This document shows positions 50,259-60,000 of a stretch of 64,000 nucleotides of DNA, piece after piece. The translations under genes were made by a program, and so were the position numbers. The notes under the pieces are model-generated. The model was not told where the DNA came from and made no database searches. It worked only from the letters and a program-made list of their open reading frames with translations. The DNA comes from Bryobacter sp. (lineage in GTDB: Bacteria; Acidobacteriota; Terriglobia; Bryobacterales; Bryobacteraceae), in the NCBI GenBank assembly GCA_022843625.1, contig JALHNH010000003.1, positions 62,001 through 126,000 of the forward strand. The letters run 5' to 3'. The first letter of the stretch is position 1; the number at the start of each line of letters is the position of its first letter.

Positions 50259-51457
50259 TGAGTATCTTTGAAGCGATCGCATCTAAGCCTTGGGCGATTC
50301 GAAATGAGGCCTTTGAGGCCATCTTGGCGCTTGATGTAAATGCGGCCCATGCGCAGCCAGCCAACACTATGTGGGGGAAGCAGTACTCGGTTGAGGGTAG
50401 CACTGCCTTTGTGGGCATCCGAGGCGTCATCCTGCAAGACTCCACTCTGCTTGGCAAGTATCTGGCGGGCATTTATGGAGCGACTATCGTCGACCAATTC
50501 AAAGACGACTTGGAAGAGGCCCTGGCAGACAAAAAAGTAAGCCGGATTGTACTCGATATCAATTCACCAGGCGGCGAGGCTTTGGGCGTGGAAGAGGCTG
50601 CAAAGCTGATTCGGTCCGCCCATGCAATTAAACCGGTAACGGCATTTGTCGACGGCATGGCCGCCTCTGCCGCTTACTGGCTGGCAAGCGCCGCAGGCCG
50701 CATTGTGCTGTCCGGTGAATCCAGCCAAGTTGGCTCAATCGGAGTCGTGGTGTCTGTCTCGGACAACCGGGAGCGAGACGCAAAGGTTGGGACGCGCAAA
50801 TACGAAATTGTCAGCAGCCAAAGCCCCATGAAGCGTGTCGATGTGGCCACCGACGAAGGCAGGGCAAAGCTGCAAGAGTATGCCGATCAGTTCGCGGCGA
50901 TCTTCATCGGTGGCGTGGCTAGCTATCGAGGCAAAGATGCTGCGTACGTGGAAACGAATTTTGGACGCGGGCAGATGGTGTTTGCCCGCAATGCCGTGGA
51001 TGCCGGAATGGCAGATGCGGTGATGAGCCGGGCAGAACTTGCCGGCGCAACAAGTTTTGGCGGCGCGTCCGCCAAGAGCACGAAAGGAGCTGCGATGGAA
51101 AATCCAGCAACTGCCAATACAGCGGACGTGGCCGTTCTTCAGGCTTCGGCGAAAACCGAAGGTTCGAAGGATGAGCGCGCTCGCGTAAAGGCGATCATTG
51201 ACAACCCCGAAGCAAAGGGCCGCGAGCAGCTCGCGAAGACTCTGGCCTTCGAAACAGAAATGAGCCCTGCTGCAGCGGAAATGGTGTTGAAGTCCGCTCC
51301 AAAGGCAAGCGAGGCCTCAGCTAATCCGCTGCATGCAGCGATGGCTGGAGTGCGGAACCCAGAAGTGGGTGATGCAGCCGCCGGCGAAGGCGAAGCAACG
51401 GTGCAGAGCCTGATCGAATCCAACCTCGCACTGGCGGGGCAGGGAAAGAAAGGATAG
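50258..51457 (+). CDS. Prohead protease, S49/SppA type with scaffold-like C-terminus (lambda gpC-like)
   Basis: 399 residues. LDINSPGGEALGVEEAAKLI, the Ser in VDGMAASAAYWLASAAG, and SSQVGSIGVVVSVSD are S49 motifs, with the catalytic Lys expected in QSPMKRVD. The last 120 residues are Ala/Glu-rich and low in structure, like the lambda Nu3 scaffold. An internal start at 51095 could make this part separately. Confidence 0.9.
   Translation: MSIFEAIASKPWAIRNEAFEAILALDVNAAHAQPANTMWGKQYSVEGSTAFVGIRGVILQDSTLLGKYLAGIYGATIVDQFKDDLEEALADKKVSRIVLDINSPGGEALGVEEAAKLIRSAHAIKPVTAFVDGMAASAAYWLASAAGRIVLSGESSQVGSIGVVVSVSDNRERDAKVGTRKYEIVSSQSPMKRVDVATDEGRAKLQEYADQFAAIFIGGVASYRGKDAAYVETNFGRGQMVFARNAVDAGMADAVMSRAELAGATSFGGASAKSTKGAAMENPATANTADVAVLQASAKTEGSKDERARVKAIIDNPEAKGREQLAKTLAFETEMSPAAAEMVLKSAPKASEASANPLHAAMAGVRNPEVGDAAAGEGEATVQSLIESNLALAGQGKKG
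51095..51457 (+). CDS. Nested in-frame scaffold protein (Nu3-like), predicted
   Basis: ATG at codon 280 of the protease frame, preceded by AAAGGAG (51083-51089) at five bases, a near-perfect Shine-Dalgarno inside a coding gene. Product would be 120 residues, acidic and helical, equal to the scaffold domain. Lambda makes Nu3 from gene C in the same way. Expression not shown here. Confidence 0.6.
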   Translation: MENPATANTADVAVLQASAKTEGSKDERARVKAIIDNPEAKGREQLAKTLAFETEMSPAAAEMVLKSAPKASEASANPLHAAMAGVRNPEVGDAAAGEGEATVQSLIESNLALAGQGKKG

Positions 51458-51463
51458 GTACTG

Positions 51464-52129
51464 ATGCCTGCACAATACACATCAACAAGCTTCAGCCCGG
51501 ATAACCTCCTGGCTGGTGGCGAAGCCCTGAGCCGGGGAATTACCCTGCTGAGTGGGCAGAATCTGCTTCGCGGCGCCGTCCTTGGCAAAATTTCCTTGGG
51601 GGCTGCCGTTTCTGCTGCAAAGAGCGGCGGAAACACCGGCAATGGCACTCTGACGATGGACGTCACCACACCGGTGAAAAATGGTGCCAAGGTGGGCGTG
51701 TACACTGTCCGCTTTGTAATTGCGGCAACGAACAACGGCACCTTCATCGTCCGTGATCCGGATGGCAATCAAATCGGCACTGTGGTGATGGCTGCCGGCG
51801 CTGGTGCCTTTGACGATGACCTCAAGTTTGCGATCGCCGATGGCGCAACTGACTTCGTTGTGGGTGATGGCTTCGACATCACGGTTGCGGCTGGCTCTGG
51901 CAAATATGTGCTGAGTCTTGCGGCCGCAACAAATGGCAGCCAGGTGCCTGACCTGGTCCTCGCTGAGGATACCGATGCATCTGCTGCGGACAAGGCTACT
52001 GTCGCCTATTACTCCGGCCGATTCATCGAATCCGCTCTCGTTCTTGGTGCTGGCCAGACTGCGGATGGAATCCGTGAAGGCTTGCGCGCTAAGGGCATTC
52101 AACTCATCAAAGGAACGGCAACCGCCTAG
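51464..52129 (+). CDS. Head decoration protein, gpD-like with inserted domain
   Basis: 221 residues, twice lambda gpD (110). N-terminus SPDNLLAGGEALSRGITLLSGQNLLRGAVLGKI and C-terminus DLVLAEDTDASAADKATVAYYSGRF are gpD-like. The middle (about residues 50-150) has repeats such as TVRFVIAATNNGTFIVRDPDG, beta-rich and surface-type. Trimers stabilise the expanded capsid. Confidence 0.85.
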   Translation: MPAQYTSTSFSPDNLLAGGEALSRGITLLSGQNLLRGAVLGKISLGAAVSAAKSGGNTGNGTLTMDVTTPVKNGAKVGVYTVRFVIAATNNGTFIVRDPDGNQIGTVVMAAGAGAFDDDLKFAIADGATDFVVGDGFDITVAAGSGKYVLSLAAATNGSQVPDLVLAEDTDASAADKATVAYYSGRFIESALVLGAGQTADGIREGLRAKGIQLIKGTATA

Positions 52130-52137
52130 GAGGTATC

Positions 52138-53157
52138 ATGCCCGGAATCTACGACTCAGGTGTACTCACGGGAACGGTGAACTCCCTTCAAGTTCCCGAA
52201 CAGTTTCTTCTCGACACTTTCTTCCCTACAGAAGTAACGGAAGAAAGTGAAGAGATCCACTTCGACGTTGAAAAAGACGTCATGAAGTTGGCTCCTTTTG
52301 TATCCCCTCTCGTTGAGGGTGCGACGATCACTGAAAAGGGATACACAACCAATTCTTTCAGGCCTGCTTACATCAAGCAGAAAACGCCCATCAATGCCTC
52401 GTCAGCTCTCAAGCGCGTATTTGGTGAGAAGTTGCTGGGGCAGTACTCGCCACAGCAGCGCATGCAGCTTCGCACGAACGCGATTCTCATGGATCACAAG
52501 ACCATGATCAGCCGCCGCAAGGAATGGATGGCGTCCAGCGTATTGCGGCTCGGTAGCATTACCATCTCTGGTGATTCTTACCCAACGCAAGTTGTCAATT
52601 TTGGGCGCGATGGTGCGCTTACGGTTGCTCTCTCCGGAGGTACCCGTTGGGGTGAAACAGGAGTGAGCCCGTTGGCCGATTTGCAGACTTGGGCCAGCCT
52701 GATGCTGACCAAATCTGGCAGCGCGGTTTACGCAGTGGTGATGGGCATCAGTGCGTGGAACATCTTCAAAGAAGATCCGACGGTCCAGAAGCGCTTGGAA
52801 GTTCAGCGTGCGCTTGCTCAGCCGCCAACTATGAAGCAGGATGCGATGAACATGCTTGGCGCTGTCAACATGGGCACCGTTGACGGCTTTAGCATCTGGG
52901 TCTACAACACCACTTATGTGGATGATGCGGGAAACCCTCAGCCAATGATCCCCGCATATTCAGTGATGATGATTGGCGATCTTCGCGGTATCCAGCAGTT
53001 TGGGGCAATTCAGGATTTTGAGTCGCTCCAGGCGGTTCCGATCTTCTCGAAGTCCTGGGAAGAGAATGACCCTTCCTTGCGGGTTGTTCTTAGCCAGTCT
53101 GCTCCGCTTTTGGTGCCTTACCGGGTAAACGCAACTTTCTGCGCAACGGTGCGCTAG
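52138..53157 (+). CDS. Major capsid protein, lambda gpE family
   Basis: 339 residues, the usual length. VPEQFLLDTFFPTEVTEESEEIHFDVEKD, FVSPLVEGATITEKGYTTNSFRPAYIKQKTPI and QRMQLRTNAILMDHKTMISRRKEWMAS are the signature segments. GGAGG lies before the start. HK97-fold shell subunit. Confidence 0.93.
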   Translation: MPGIYDSGVLTGTVNSLQVPEQFLLDTFFPTEVTEESEEIHFDVEKDVMKLAPFVSPLVEGATITEKGYTTNSFRPAYIKQKTPINASSALKRVFGEKLLGQYSPQQRMQLRTNAILMDHKTMISRRKEWMASSVLRLGSITISGDSYPTQVVNFGRDGALTVALSGGTRWGETGVSPLADLQTWASLMLTKSGSAVYAVVMGISAWNIFKEDPTVQKRLEVQRALAQPPTMKQDAMNMLGAVNMGTVDGFSIWVYNTTYVDDAGNPQPMIPAYSVMMIGDLRGIQQFGAIQDFESLQAVPIFSKSWEENDPSLRVVLSQSAPLLVPYRVNATFCATVR

Positions 53158-53348
53158 TGCGGCTCCTCGCAATTCACAGCATCTACTCCGAAGCCGGGAA
53201 TCATCCTCCCGGCTCGGAGTTGGTGCTCCAAGACAAAGAAGAAGCCGCCAGGCTCATTGAGATTGGTGCAGCTATCGCTTTGGATGATGTGTCTGAACCT
53301 GAACCGCCAACTCAGAAAACAAAGAAAGGGCCCAATGCGAAAACTTAG
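53157..53348 (+). CDS. Small protein after the capsid gene (FI position)
   Basis: 63 residues, GTG start overlapping the capsid stop (TAGTG). LLAIHSIYSEAGNHPPGSELVLQDKEEAARLIEIGAA resembles small head-tail or DUF7210-like proteins found after capsid genes in this type of phage. Lys/Pro-rich tail. Confidence 0.65.
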   Translation: MRLLAIHSIYSEAGNHPPGSELVLQDKEEAARLIEIGAAIALDDVSEPEPPTQKTKKGPNAKT

Positions 53349-53721
53349 TGCTTTAATCGCCATCGTCTTTGTTGTCGTGCTCTTCGCCCAGGTGAACTTG
53401 CTAACGTCGCGGCCAAACCTGAAGAAGGAATATGATCTCGACGCGCAGTTCATCCCGGCGACTCCAACAACAGTGATCGACCAGGACTTTTGGGTGTCTG
53501 GCTTGGTGTTGACGAGCAACACTACGTCGGATGTCCAGTGCTCGATTGCTGATCTGCAGGGCTCTCCGATCCCTCTGATCCCAAACACGGTTGACGGCGC
53601 GATCGCGTCCGGAGCTGTGTATTCGTTCACTTTCGACAAAGCCAAGATGGTTGGTGGCGTGCGCTGGAGCTGCGGCACCGGCGGCGTCATAGCGGCCAGG
53701 CTCTCAGGGTTCATCCGGTAA
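53335..53721 (+). CDS. Hypothetical late protein with hydrophobic N-terminus
   Basis: 128 residues from the ATG at 53335. KLSALIAIVFVVVLFAQ is a signal or anchor helix, unusual among head genes. Then a small beta-rich domain with SDVQCSIADL and VRWSCGTGG. Stop overlaps the next start (TAATG). Function unknown. Confidence 0.62.
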   Translation: MRKLSALIAIVFVVVLFAQVNLLTSRPNLKKEYDLDAQFIPATPTTVIDQDFWVSGLVLTSNTTSDVQCSIADLQGSPIPLIPNTVDGAIASGAVYSFTFDKAKMVGGVRWSCGTGGVIAARLSGFIR

Positions 53722-54029
53722 TGGCCAACCTCATCCGAGACAACATGCCGCTGGTTCACTCAGCGATCGCAGCTTATCTCAGCGATGAGATTTCCTTTCA
53801 TCGGTACGGTGCAGGCAGCTTTGAAACAACTGCTTCGAACCTGCCGCCAGTTGGAGATGAGGCAGTCCAGCAGGGCAACAACATAAGGCTCTTTATGAGT
53901 CTTTCGCAGTGCGCTGGTACGGCTCCAACCACGCAGGATCGAATCACAAAGAATGGCCTCGAGTACCGAATCACTGATGTGGTTGCGGATGACTACGACG
54001 GCTTTAACCTCTCGCTTCGCAAGACATGA
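53721..54029 (+). CDS. Probable head-tail joining protein
   Basis: 102 residues. SFETTASNLPPVGDEAVQQGNNIRLFMS and LEYRITDVVADDYDGFNLSLRK look like a small beta-barrel joining protein. Position fits lambda FII. Overlaps its neighbours. Confidence 0.62.
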   Translation: MANLIRDNMPLVHSAIAAYLSDEISFHRYGAGSFETTASNLPPVGDEAVQQGNNIRLFMSLSQCAGTAPTTQDRITKNGLEYRITDVVADDYDGFNLSLRKT

Positions 54030-54460
54030 CCAACCCAGATCTTATCGCTGCTGAAATTGTCGATCGAGTGGTGTCTATTCCCGGAATGGATGCTGCTTTG
54101 ACGAATGGATTTAGCTATCACTCAGAAGCAATGGGAAACCGCGAAAAAGCTGTTGATGCAATGCGCGAAAACCAGGGACTTTTGATCTGGGATGGTATGA
54201 GTGCAGCAGAAGATAACGGGGCTTCTGTGTACCAGCATGATTTTCGAATCTATGTGCGTGTCGCATCAATGAGCTTTGCCGCGTTTCTGGCTTTGTTCCA
54301 TGACGGAATTCCGGCCGCAGGCGAAGGTCTCAAAATGATTTACAACAACATTCCCAGCGTTGCGGAGCGTATTGATCTCGTAACTGCTTCACCGGTGGTT
54401 GGCAAAGACTTTGCTGATTACCTCGAAATCTATATCCAAATTCTAGACAGGCAGGGTTAA
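54026..54460 (+). CDS. Probable tail completion/terminator protein
   Basis: 144 residues: YQHDFRIYVRVASMSFAAFLALFHDGIP and ERIDLVTASPVVGKDFADYLEIYIQI. Size and place match the lambda Z/U tail completion proteins. No clear family match from motif reading. Confidence 0.62.
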   Translation: MTNPDLIAAEIVDRVVSIPGMDAALTNGFSYHSEAMGNREKAVDAMRENQGLLIWDGMSAAEDNGASVYQHDFRIYVRVASMSFAAFLALFHDGIPAAGEGLKMIYNNIPSVAERIDLVTASPVVGKDFADYLEIYIQILDRQG

Positions 54461-54462
54461 GT

Positions 54463-54612
54463 ATGGACCATCTCGTGCATTTTGTGTGGATGAGCAAGGG
54501 CGGCGGAGAGCCCGAACAGGTAGAGGCGGATCCCGTTGTCATCTCGCAGAAGATGGTGGCCGGCTACGTCCAGGTATTTCCTGAAACCGAAACCTCAGAG
54601 GAGAAAAACTAG
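54463..54612 (+). CDS. Small late protein before the tail tube gene
   Basis: 49 residues. HLVHFVWMSKGGGEPEQVEADP and MVAGYVQVFPETE. Its stop overlaps the tail tube GTG start (TAGTG), so it is coupled. Too short for the usual gene cut-offs. Function unknown. Confidence 0.62.
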   Translation: MDHLVHFVWMSKGGGEPEQVEADPVVISQKMVAGYVQVFPETETSEEKN

Positions 54613-55670
54613 TGGGAACAGTAGCAAACACACAGGAAACCCTAATCGGAGTTTCATTCAAAAAGCAGTCTGCAATTGGCACCGGCGTCTCGTCGACTTC
54701 GGACTTCTGGCGAATCGCGAAAACCAATCCGGCACTGGCAACAGTAGATCCAAAGACCGAAGACGATGCCGCTGATATCGGCAAGGGAGACGAGTTTGCA
54801 CGAAACAGCTTCCCGCTTGCGCAAGATGCGAGTGTGCCGATTGAGGGGTATCTCACAAGCGAAAAGTTGGCCTTGGCGATGACGTTCGTGTTGGGTAAGA
54901 CGACAAAGACCACTCCGGCCGCGGGCGCTTACACTTACACATCCGTGATGAGCAGCCCGGTCACTGACGGGATTGAGCCGCCTCTGATGACCTACGTTGA
55001 GCAGATTCGTCCTGGCGGATCTTCGGTAATCGATCGGGCTCTCCTGGACTGCGCAGTAAACTCTGCTGCGGTCAGAATGAATTCTGGTGCCGGCCGCCAA
55101 AACGCGACGGTGGCAATGGAGCTGGTGGGATCGGGCCGTGTGACCGAGCCCAGTACGATCACACTTCCTGCCGCGTTGACCGAGCATGGGTTGAATTCGG
55201 GTGGTTTTGGAATTGTCATCAATGGCGTAAACTACGTCACTGAGCGTTCTTTCATTGATTGCGAACTCTCCATTGGAAAAGCGATTGATCTTGAATCTGG
55301 TTTGTTCCCGGGCAGTGGCGTTACGTCTGCGGGCTTTCAAGTGCGCGGCCGAATGGAGCATGGAACTCGAACAGTAGGCCTTCGATTCAAAGTTCGTTTT
55401 ACAAATGGCTCAACTGAGCTTGCAAGTCTGTTGGCCCAAACAGAAGGCACGGCTGTTCTCACCTGGCAGGGTGCTTTGATCACCGGCTCGACATTCCACT
55501 CTGCGACGATCACGCTCCACAGAATCACGATTGCCAGCGCAATCGTCGGGGATAGCAACGGCAAGGTAACAGTGGACTGTCAGGTGTCGGCAAAGGTGCA
55601 TTCGTCAAATGGTCTGATGACTGCCGTGGTCACCACTAACCAGGACAATATCCTTACGGCTGCGGCGTAA
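54612..55670 (+). CDS. Major tail tube protein
   Basis: 352 residues with GTG start. TQETLIGVSFKKQSAIGTGVS then a large beta-rich domain, ending with VTVDCQVSAKVHSSNG. Matches the tail tube slot (lambda gpV) between completion and chaperone genes. Subunits stack into the tail tube. Confidence 0.78.
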   Translation: MGTVANTQETLIGVSFKKQSAIGTGVSSTSDFWRIAKTNPALATVDPKTEDDAADIGKGDEFARNSFPLAQDASVPIEGYLTSEKLALAMTFVLGKTTKTTPAAGAYTYTSVMSSPVTDGIEPPLMTYVEQIRPGGSSVIDRALLDCAVNSAAVRMNSGAGRQNATVAMELVGSGRVTEPSTITLPAALTEHGLNSGGFGIVINGVNYVTERSFIDCELSIGKAIDLESGLFPGSGVTSAGFQVRGRMEHGTRTVGLRFKVRFTNGSTELASLLAQTEGTAVLTWQGALITGSTFHSATITLHRITIASAIVGDSNGKVTVDCQVSAKVHSSNGLMTAVVTTNQDNILTAAA

Positions 55671-56125
55671 TGGCATCCCGCCGCATAGCAGTCTTCGTCA
55701 AGCGTCAGAATCGCTTTGGCAAGCTCACCTACAACCAGCAGCAGATGTACCGGCTGGGTGTGTTCGGGGTTTCTGAGGTTCTGAACAGAATTGGCAAGTC
55801 GAAAAACATCGAAGACGGGCCGGCGAAGCCTCTTGGCCGTGGTTACGCGATCAAGAAAACGAAACTCGGCTTGGGGAATCGCCGCAACCTCAAATTTACT
55901 GGCGACATGCTGAGAAATCTCAGCGTTAGAACCGTCAGCACAGACTACGCCATGGCCCGATTGACCAGTCAAAAACAGCGAGACAAGGGCACGGCGAATA
56001 GCAAAATCGAAGAATGGCTTTCCTTTTCGCCTTCTAACCAAAGACGGGTGACTGAAGTTGGCCGCGACATTCTAATCCGGGAAAAGATCCCCTTCATGAT
56101 CTTAGAGAGAGCTTTAGGTCAGTAA
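55670..56125 (+). CDS. Basic minor tail protein
   Basis: 151 residues, strongly basic (KRQNRFGKLTYNQQQMYRLG, RRNLKFTGDMLRNLSV). Similar in size and charge to minor tail (Z/HK97-gp10-like) proteins that join tube and head. Overlaps neighbours by one base. Confidence 0.6.
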   Translation: MASRRIAVFVKRQNRFGKLTYNQQQMYRLGVFGVSEVLNRIGKSKNIEDGPAKPLGRGYAIKKTKLGLGNRRNLKFTGDMLRNLSVRTVSTDYAMARLTSQKQRDKGTANSKIEEWLSFSPSNQRRVTEVGRDILIREKIPFMILERALGQ

Positions 56126-56700
56126 TGTTTGATCCAACGAAGACAATTCGAATTCAGTTGATCCGGGCCACTGGGGACGTGTTTTTTGTTTGTCCATGGC
56201 CCTCTGATTCGCAGCTGATCGAGCGAAGTAAGGCACGCAAGATCATTGCGGGTGCAGTCTCTGATTCTGCTGTTGAGGATCAGGCTGCAAAACATCGTAT
56301 CGGCGATCTGGCCTGGCTTAAGGCTCTTGCGCCTGAGGCAGTAGAAATTGATGAGTATGAGGCTGCTGATATTGTTGAGCAGCTTCTGGCTTGCGAAGCA
56401 TCGCGGCCATCGCGATCTGGCGGCTCGATTGAAATGGAACTTGCCACGGTATTTGGCGACATTCCGGTTTCAGTGAGGATTCCGACGCGGCCGCAGATTG
56501 CTACCTACGAGCGAGATGTAATGATCCGCCGTGAAAATCGAGGCGTTCGGGAAATTTCTATGAGGCTTGAGGCGGGATCCCGCCTTTATGACGCCATCAC
56601 CAATGAGACCACGCCGTTACCTGTGATTTACAAGGTTGCCGTTTGTGGGGCCGTGGTGAACTATCTCGACAGTCTCAAAGCTGCGACTGTAAACCCTTAG
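56125..56700 (+). CDS. Tail assembly chaperone G
   Basis: 191 residues. DLAWLKALAPEAVEIDEYEAADIVEQLLACE and ISMRLEAGSRLYDAITNETTPLPVI. Terminates in-frame at TAG (56698-56700), directly after the AAACCCT slippery site. Helps assemble the tape measure protein. Confidence 0.8.
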   Translation: MFDPTKTIRIQLIRATGDVFFVCPWPSDSQLIERSKARKIIAGAVSDSAVEDQAAKHRIGDLAWLKALAPEAVEIDEYEAADIVEQLLACEASRPSRSGGSIEMELATVFGDIPVSVRIPTRPQIATYERDVMIRRENRGVREISMRLEAGSRLYDAITNETTPLPVIYKVAVCGAVVNYLDSLKAATVNP

Positions 56701-57077
56701 GTGGAGAGTGGGCGGAGAATCCGTCGCTCTCCTACTTTATTGAGCAGGAAGGCAAAAGAGACGATCTGTGCAAGCCGTCTGGTTGCCCTGATCGAATTGT
56801 TGGCCAGAATGCCGATGGTGATGGCATCTATCTGCCCTGCGAGCAATGTGTAATACACAAGCTGAACGCACTGGCAGAGGGTGAGTTTGGTGATTTGCTT
56901 CGAGCTGCTGTAGGGTGGCGCGAAGTGATGGATCTTGGAGTTACCGTCAGCCTGCAAGACATTCCTGCTGATGAGCTTATAACCCTACAGCTACTGGAAC
57001 AAATCTACCCTCAAAAAAATGGCTGCAAGCAATGTAATCAACCTGGTGATCCAATTGGACAACCAGGGTGCGAATAA
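56125..57077 (+). CDS. Tail assembly chaperone GT, made by -1 frameshift at 56697
   Basis: Frame shifts by -1 at AAACCCT: after ...GTA AAC CCT, reading resumes at TTA GGT GGA. The downstream extension (LGGEWAENPSLSYFIEQEG ... C-rich) runs to 57077, about 317 residues in total. Cysteines CEQC and CKQC suggest metal binding. Equivalent to lambda gpGT. Overlaps the tape measure start at 57019. Confidence 0.75.
56691..56732 (+). promoter_or_regulatory. Programmed -1 ribosomal frameshift signal
   Basis: Slippery heptamer A AAC CCT (56691-56697), five-base spacer (TAGGT), then a stem-loop: GGAGAG (56703-56708) pairs with CTCTCC (56727-56732), and inside it CGGA/TCCG (56713-56716, 56720-56723) around a GAA loop. 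Confidence 0.8.
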
Positions 57078-60000
57078 GGGTCTCGACAATACCAACAAGG
57101 GCCTTGCCGGTTTCGAACGCCAGGCTGCTCAAGCTGGTGCTGGAGCTTCTCGCGCATTCGAAAACTTCGAGCGGACAGTTGGCCGTGCGGCCGTGTCTAT
57201 CGAGAATCGATTTAATGTGCTGCGTGGTGTCCTCGGTGCAAACGCATTGCAGGGGCTGCTTGGTCAAACCCAGCAATTGGCGCAGAGTGCCCTTGGGATT
57301 GCCGGCAGCTTCGAGCGTTCGCGAATCGGCCTCGAGGCATTCCTCGGCAGTGCCGACAAAGCCAAAAGCATCTTCGGTGAGATCCAGGACTTTGCTCAGT
57401 TGTCTCCGTTTCAGTTTAAGGACTTGGCGCAGGGCGCAAATCGATTACTCGCTTTCAACGTCGAAGCTGAAAAAGTGGTTCCTACGCTTGCGGCGGTCTC
57501 ATCTGCAACCGGTGCGTTGGGTGGCGACATCGGTAAATTCAACGATCTCATCACTGCGCTTGGCCAAATCCGCCAGGCTGGGAAGCTGACTGGCGAAGAG
57601 CTGAGGCAGCTCCGCAATGCCGGCGTCGAGGGTGTTGCGCTTGAATCTCTTGGCGCAGCATTTGGCAAGACGGCTGCCGAGATCCAGAAGGCTGTTCGAG
57701 ATGGAATCATCCCTGGCGCTCAGGCTGTAGATGTGATTGTTTCTGGACTCGAAAAGCGGTTTGGCCCTTTTAACGAAAAAGTCTCCAAATCTTTTGAAGT
57801 GGCGCTTTCCAATGTTGGGGATTCGCTGAGCAAATTGGCTGATACCGGGCTGGGCCCGCTGCTGCCAAAGCTAACTGCATTTCTGAATGGGCTGAAACCG
57901 CAGTTCGAATCGTTTGGTCAGTTCCTTGCCAAAAACGCTGATTCAATTTCTGAATGGATCGCTGTTGCTGGGAAGATTGCAGCTTCTGTTGCGATTTCGC
58001 AAATACCAAAAGTAGTCTTTGGTATTTCTGGGGCCGTAAAGGCTTTAACGTTGTCGATGGCTTCAAACCCTCTGTCCCTGCTTGCCACGGGCCTTGGGCT
58101 TGTTGCATTTTCTGTGCAGAATGCTGATTCAGAATTTTCCGCTTTTAATAAATCACTAGGTTTTCTAGGGATTGCCCTATCTGGTGGTGTGATTGTGCAA
58201 AACCTGAGTTTGCTGAAGATCGGCTTTACAGAAGCAAAGCTAGCGGTTGTTGGGTTGAATGGCGCGATTGGAGGTTCTGCTGGCCTTGATTTTCTGAAAA
58301 TAGGTTCCTCCGTTGGGGTTGCCGCGTCTCAAATGTTTAAGTTTCAGGGAGCTGTAACGGCGACATCTCTGGCAATGGGGACGATGTTATCTTTTCTCAA
58401 GCTTATCCCTTTTGCTTTATTTCGAGACGCAAGTGGTGATGTGGATCGTGCGAAAAAACGCGCTGAAGATTTTGGAGCTATCGTTTCTGAGTTGACACCT
58501 CAATTCCACCAGGTCGGTCGATCCAGTGGTGAGTTGCAGGCAAGGCTTGCTGGAGTTACTGGGGCATTTGAACGCGGAAAAATCACAAACCTCACAGATT
58601 TTAGGTCGGAACTGGGAGCTTTGAGTAAGGAATTTCAAGCGGCTGGAAAAGGTGGGTTGGATGTAAACAAAATTGTCGACGCAACCCTTAAAAAACAGCA
58701 AGAATTGCTTCGCTTTAATGAAGATGCCGAGCAGCAACAAAAGAGAGCCAGCAGTGCTGAAGATCGAGCTGCTGATTTACTGCGCCAGGCAACGGGAAAG
58801 AACCTAGAGGGTCTGCAGAAAATCAAAGCGGAGCTTCAGTCGAACTTGAAGGAATATGGCCTTACCCAAAAAGCGATTCAGGACCTGAAGGATGCTGCAA
58901 AATTTGAGGGTGTAGCGTTTCTTCGTAAGGATGCCGTCGACGCGCTGAAGGACTATGGAAAAGAAGTCGCAAAACAGAATGATAACTATTTCAAATTGCG
59001 GCAAGATCAAGCTGCAGAGTTGGCCAAGAACAATGTGGATGCTGCAAACTCCGTCATTGAAAGCTACTCAAATATTCAGGACTCTTTGGCTGAACAGGAT
59101 ATTCGCACGCTGGAGATTCGCCGGGATCGTGAGCTGGCTTCTCTTGAGCTGGTTGGTGCCCGCACTGTAAATGAAAAGGTCAATCTTGAGCTTCGCAAGG
59201 CGGACATTGAAAAATCCTTCATTTCCAGTTCTGAAGATCTTCGAGTGGCTCTTGCTGAGCGTCAAATCCGTCGCGAGCTCTTGGTGCAAGACGCGATCTT
59301 TGATTCAGGCAAGCTGTCTGTGGATAGCTACCTGGCCTACTATGAAGCTGCTGAGCTCCGCATTGCTCAATTAAAGCTGTCCTCTGCCGAGACAACTACT
59401 GCCGCGATCAAAACGGTAGAGGAGCGTGCGGGTATTGCCGCAACGCGGCTGGTTACGGACAATACAGATAAGACGTTTTCGCAGATCAAGCGGTCGGTGG
59501 ATGGGGTCTTCGACCAGCTCGTAACCAAGAGTAAGAATGTTTTTGAGCTGATTGGTAACGTCATCAAAACTGCTCTGTTCTCGGCTCTCAAGGAAGTAGT
59601 TTCTTCGCGAATTGCAAAATCGCTTACCCAAATGCTTTCGGATAATCGGGCAGCTCAGGGGCCAAATTATGGATCGAGCAATGGTGGCTTTGGCGGATTC
59701 TTCCGTCTGCTCGGCCTGGGCGGATCCCTAGGGTCATTTGGAACCTCTGGGGCTCCTGGTGGCACTGGTGGCTTCGCTGGTCCGGTTAGTTCGGCAAACC
59801 TTGGCATCGGGGAGCTGGGTATCGGTTTTCCATCTGTGGTTGGGGCGCCTGGTCAGGCTGGTCAAGTTGCTGGACTAACCTCGCTGCTCGGATTCGCTGG
59901 GGCAAAGAATCTTCTTACGAAGCTTGGGAATATTGGTTTTCGGCAGGCAGGCGATTTTGGCGGCGAGGCTCCGCTCAAAGGCATCGGCGGAGCAAAAGGT

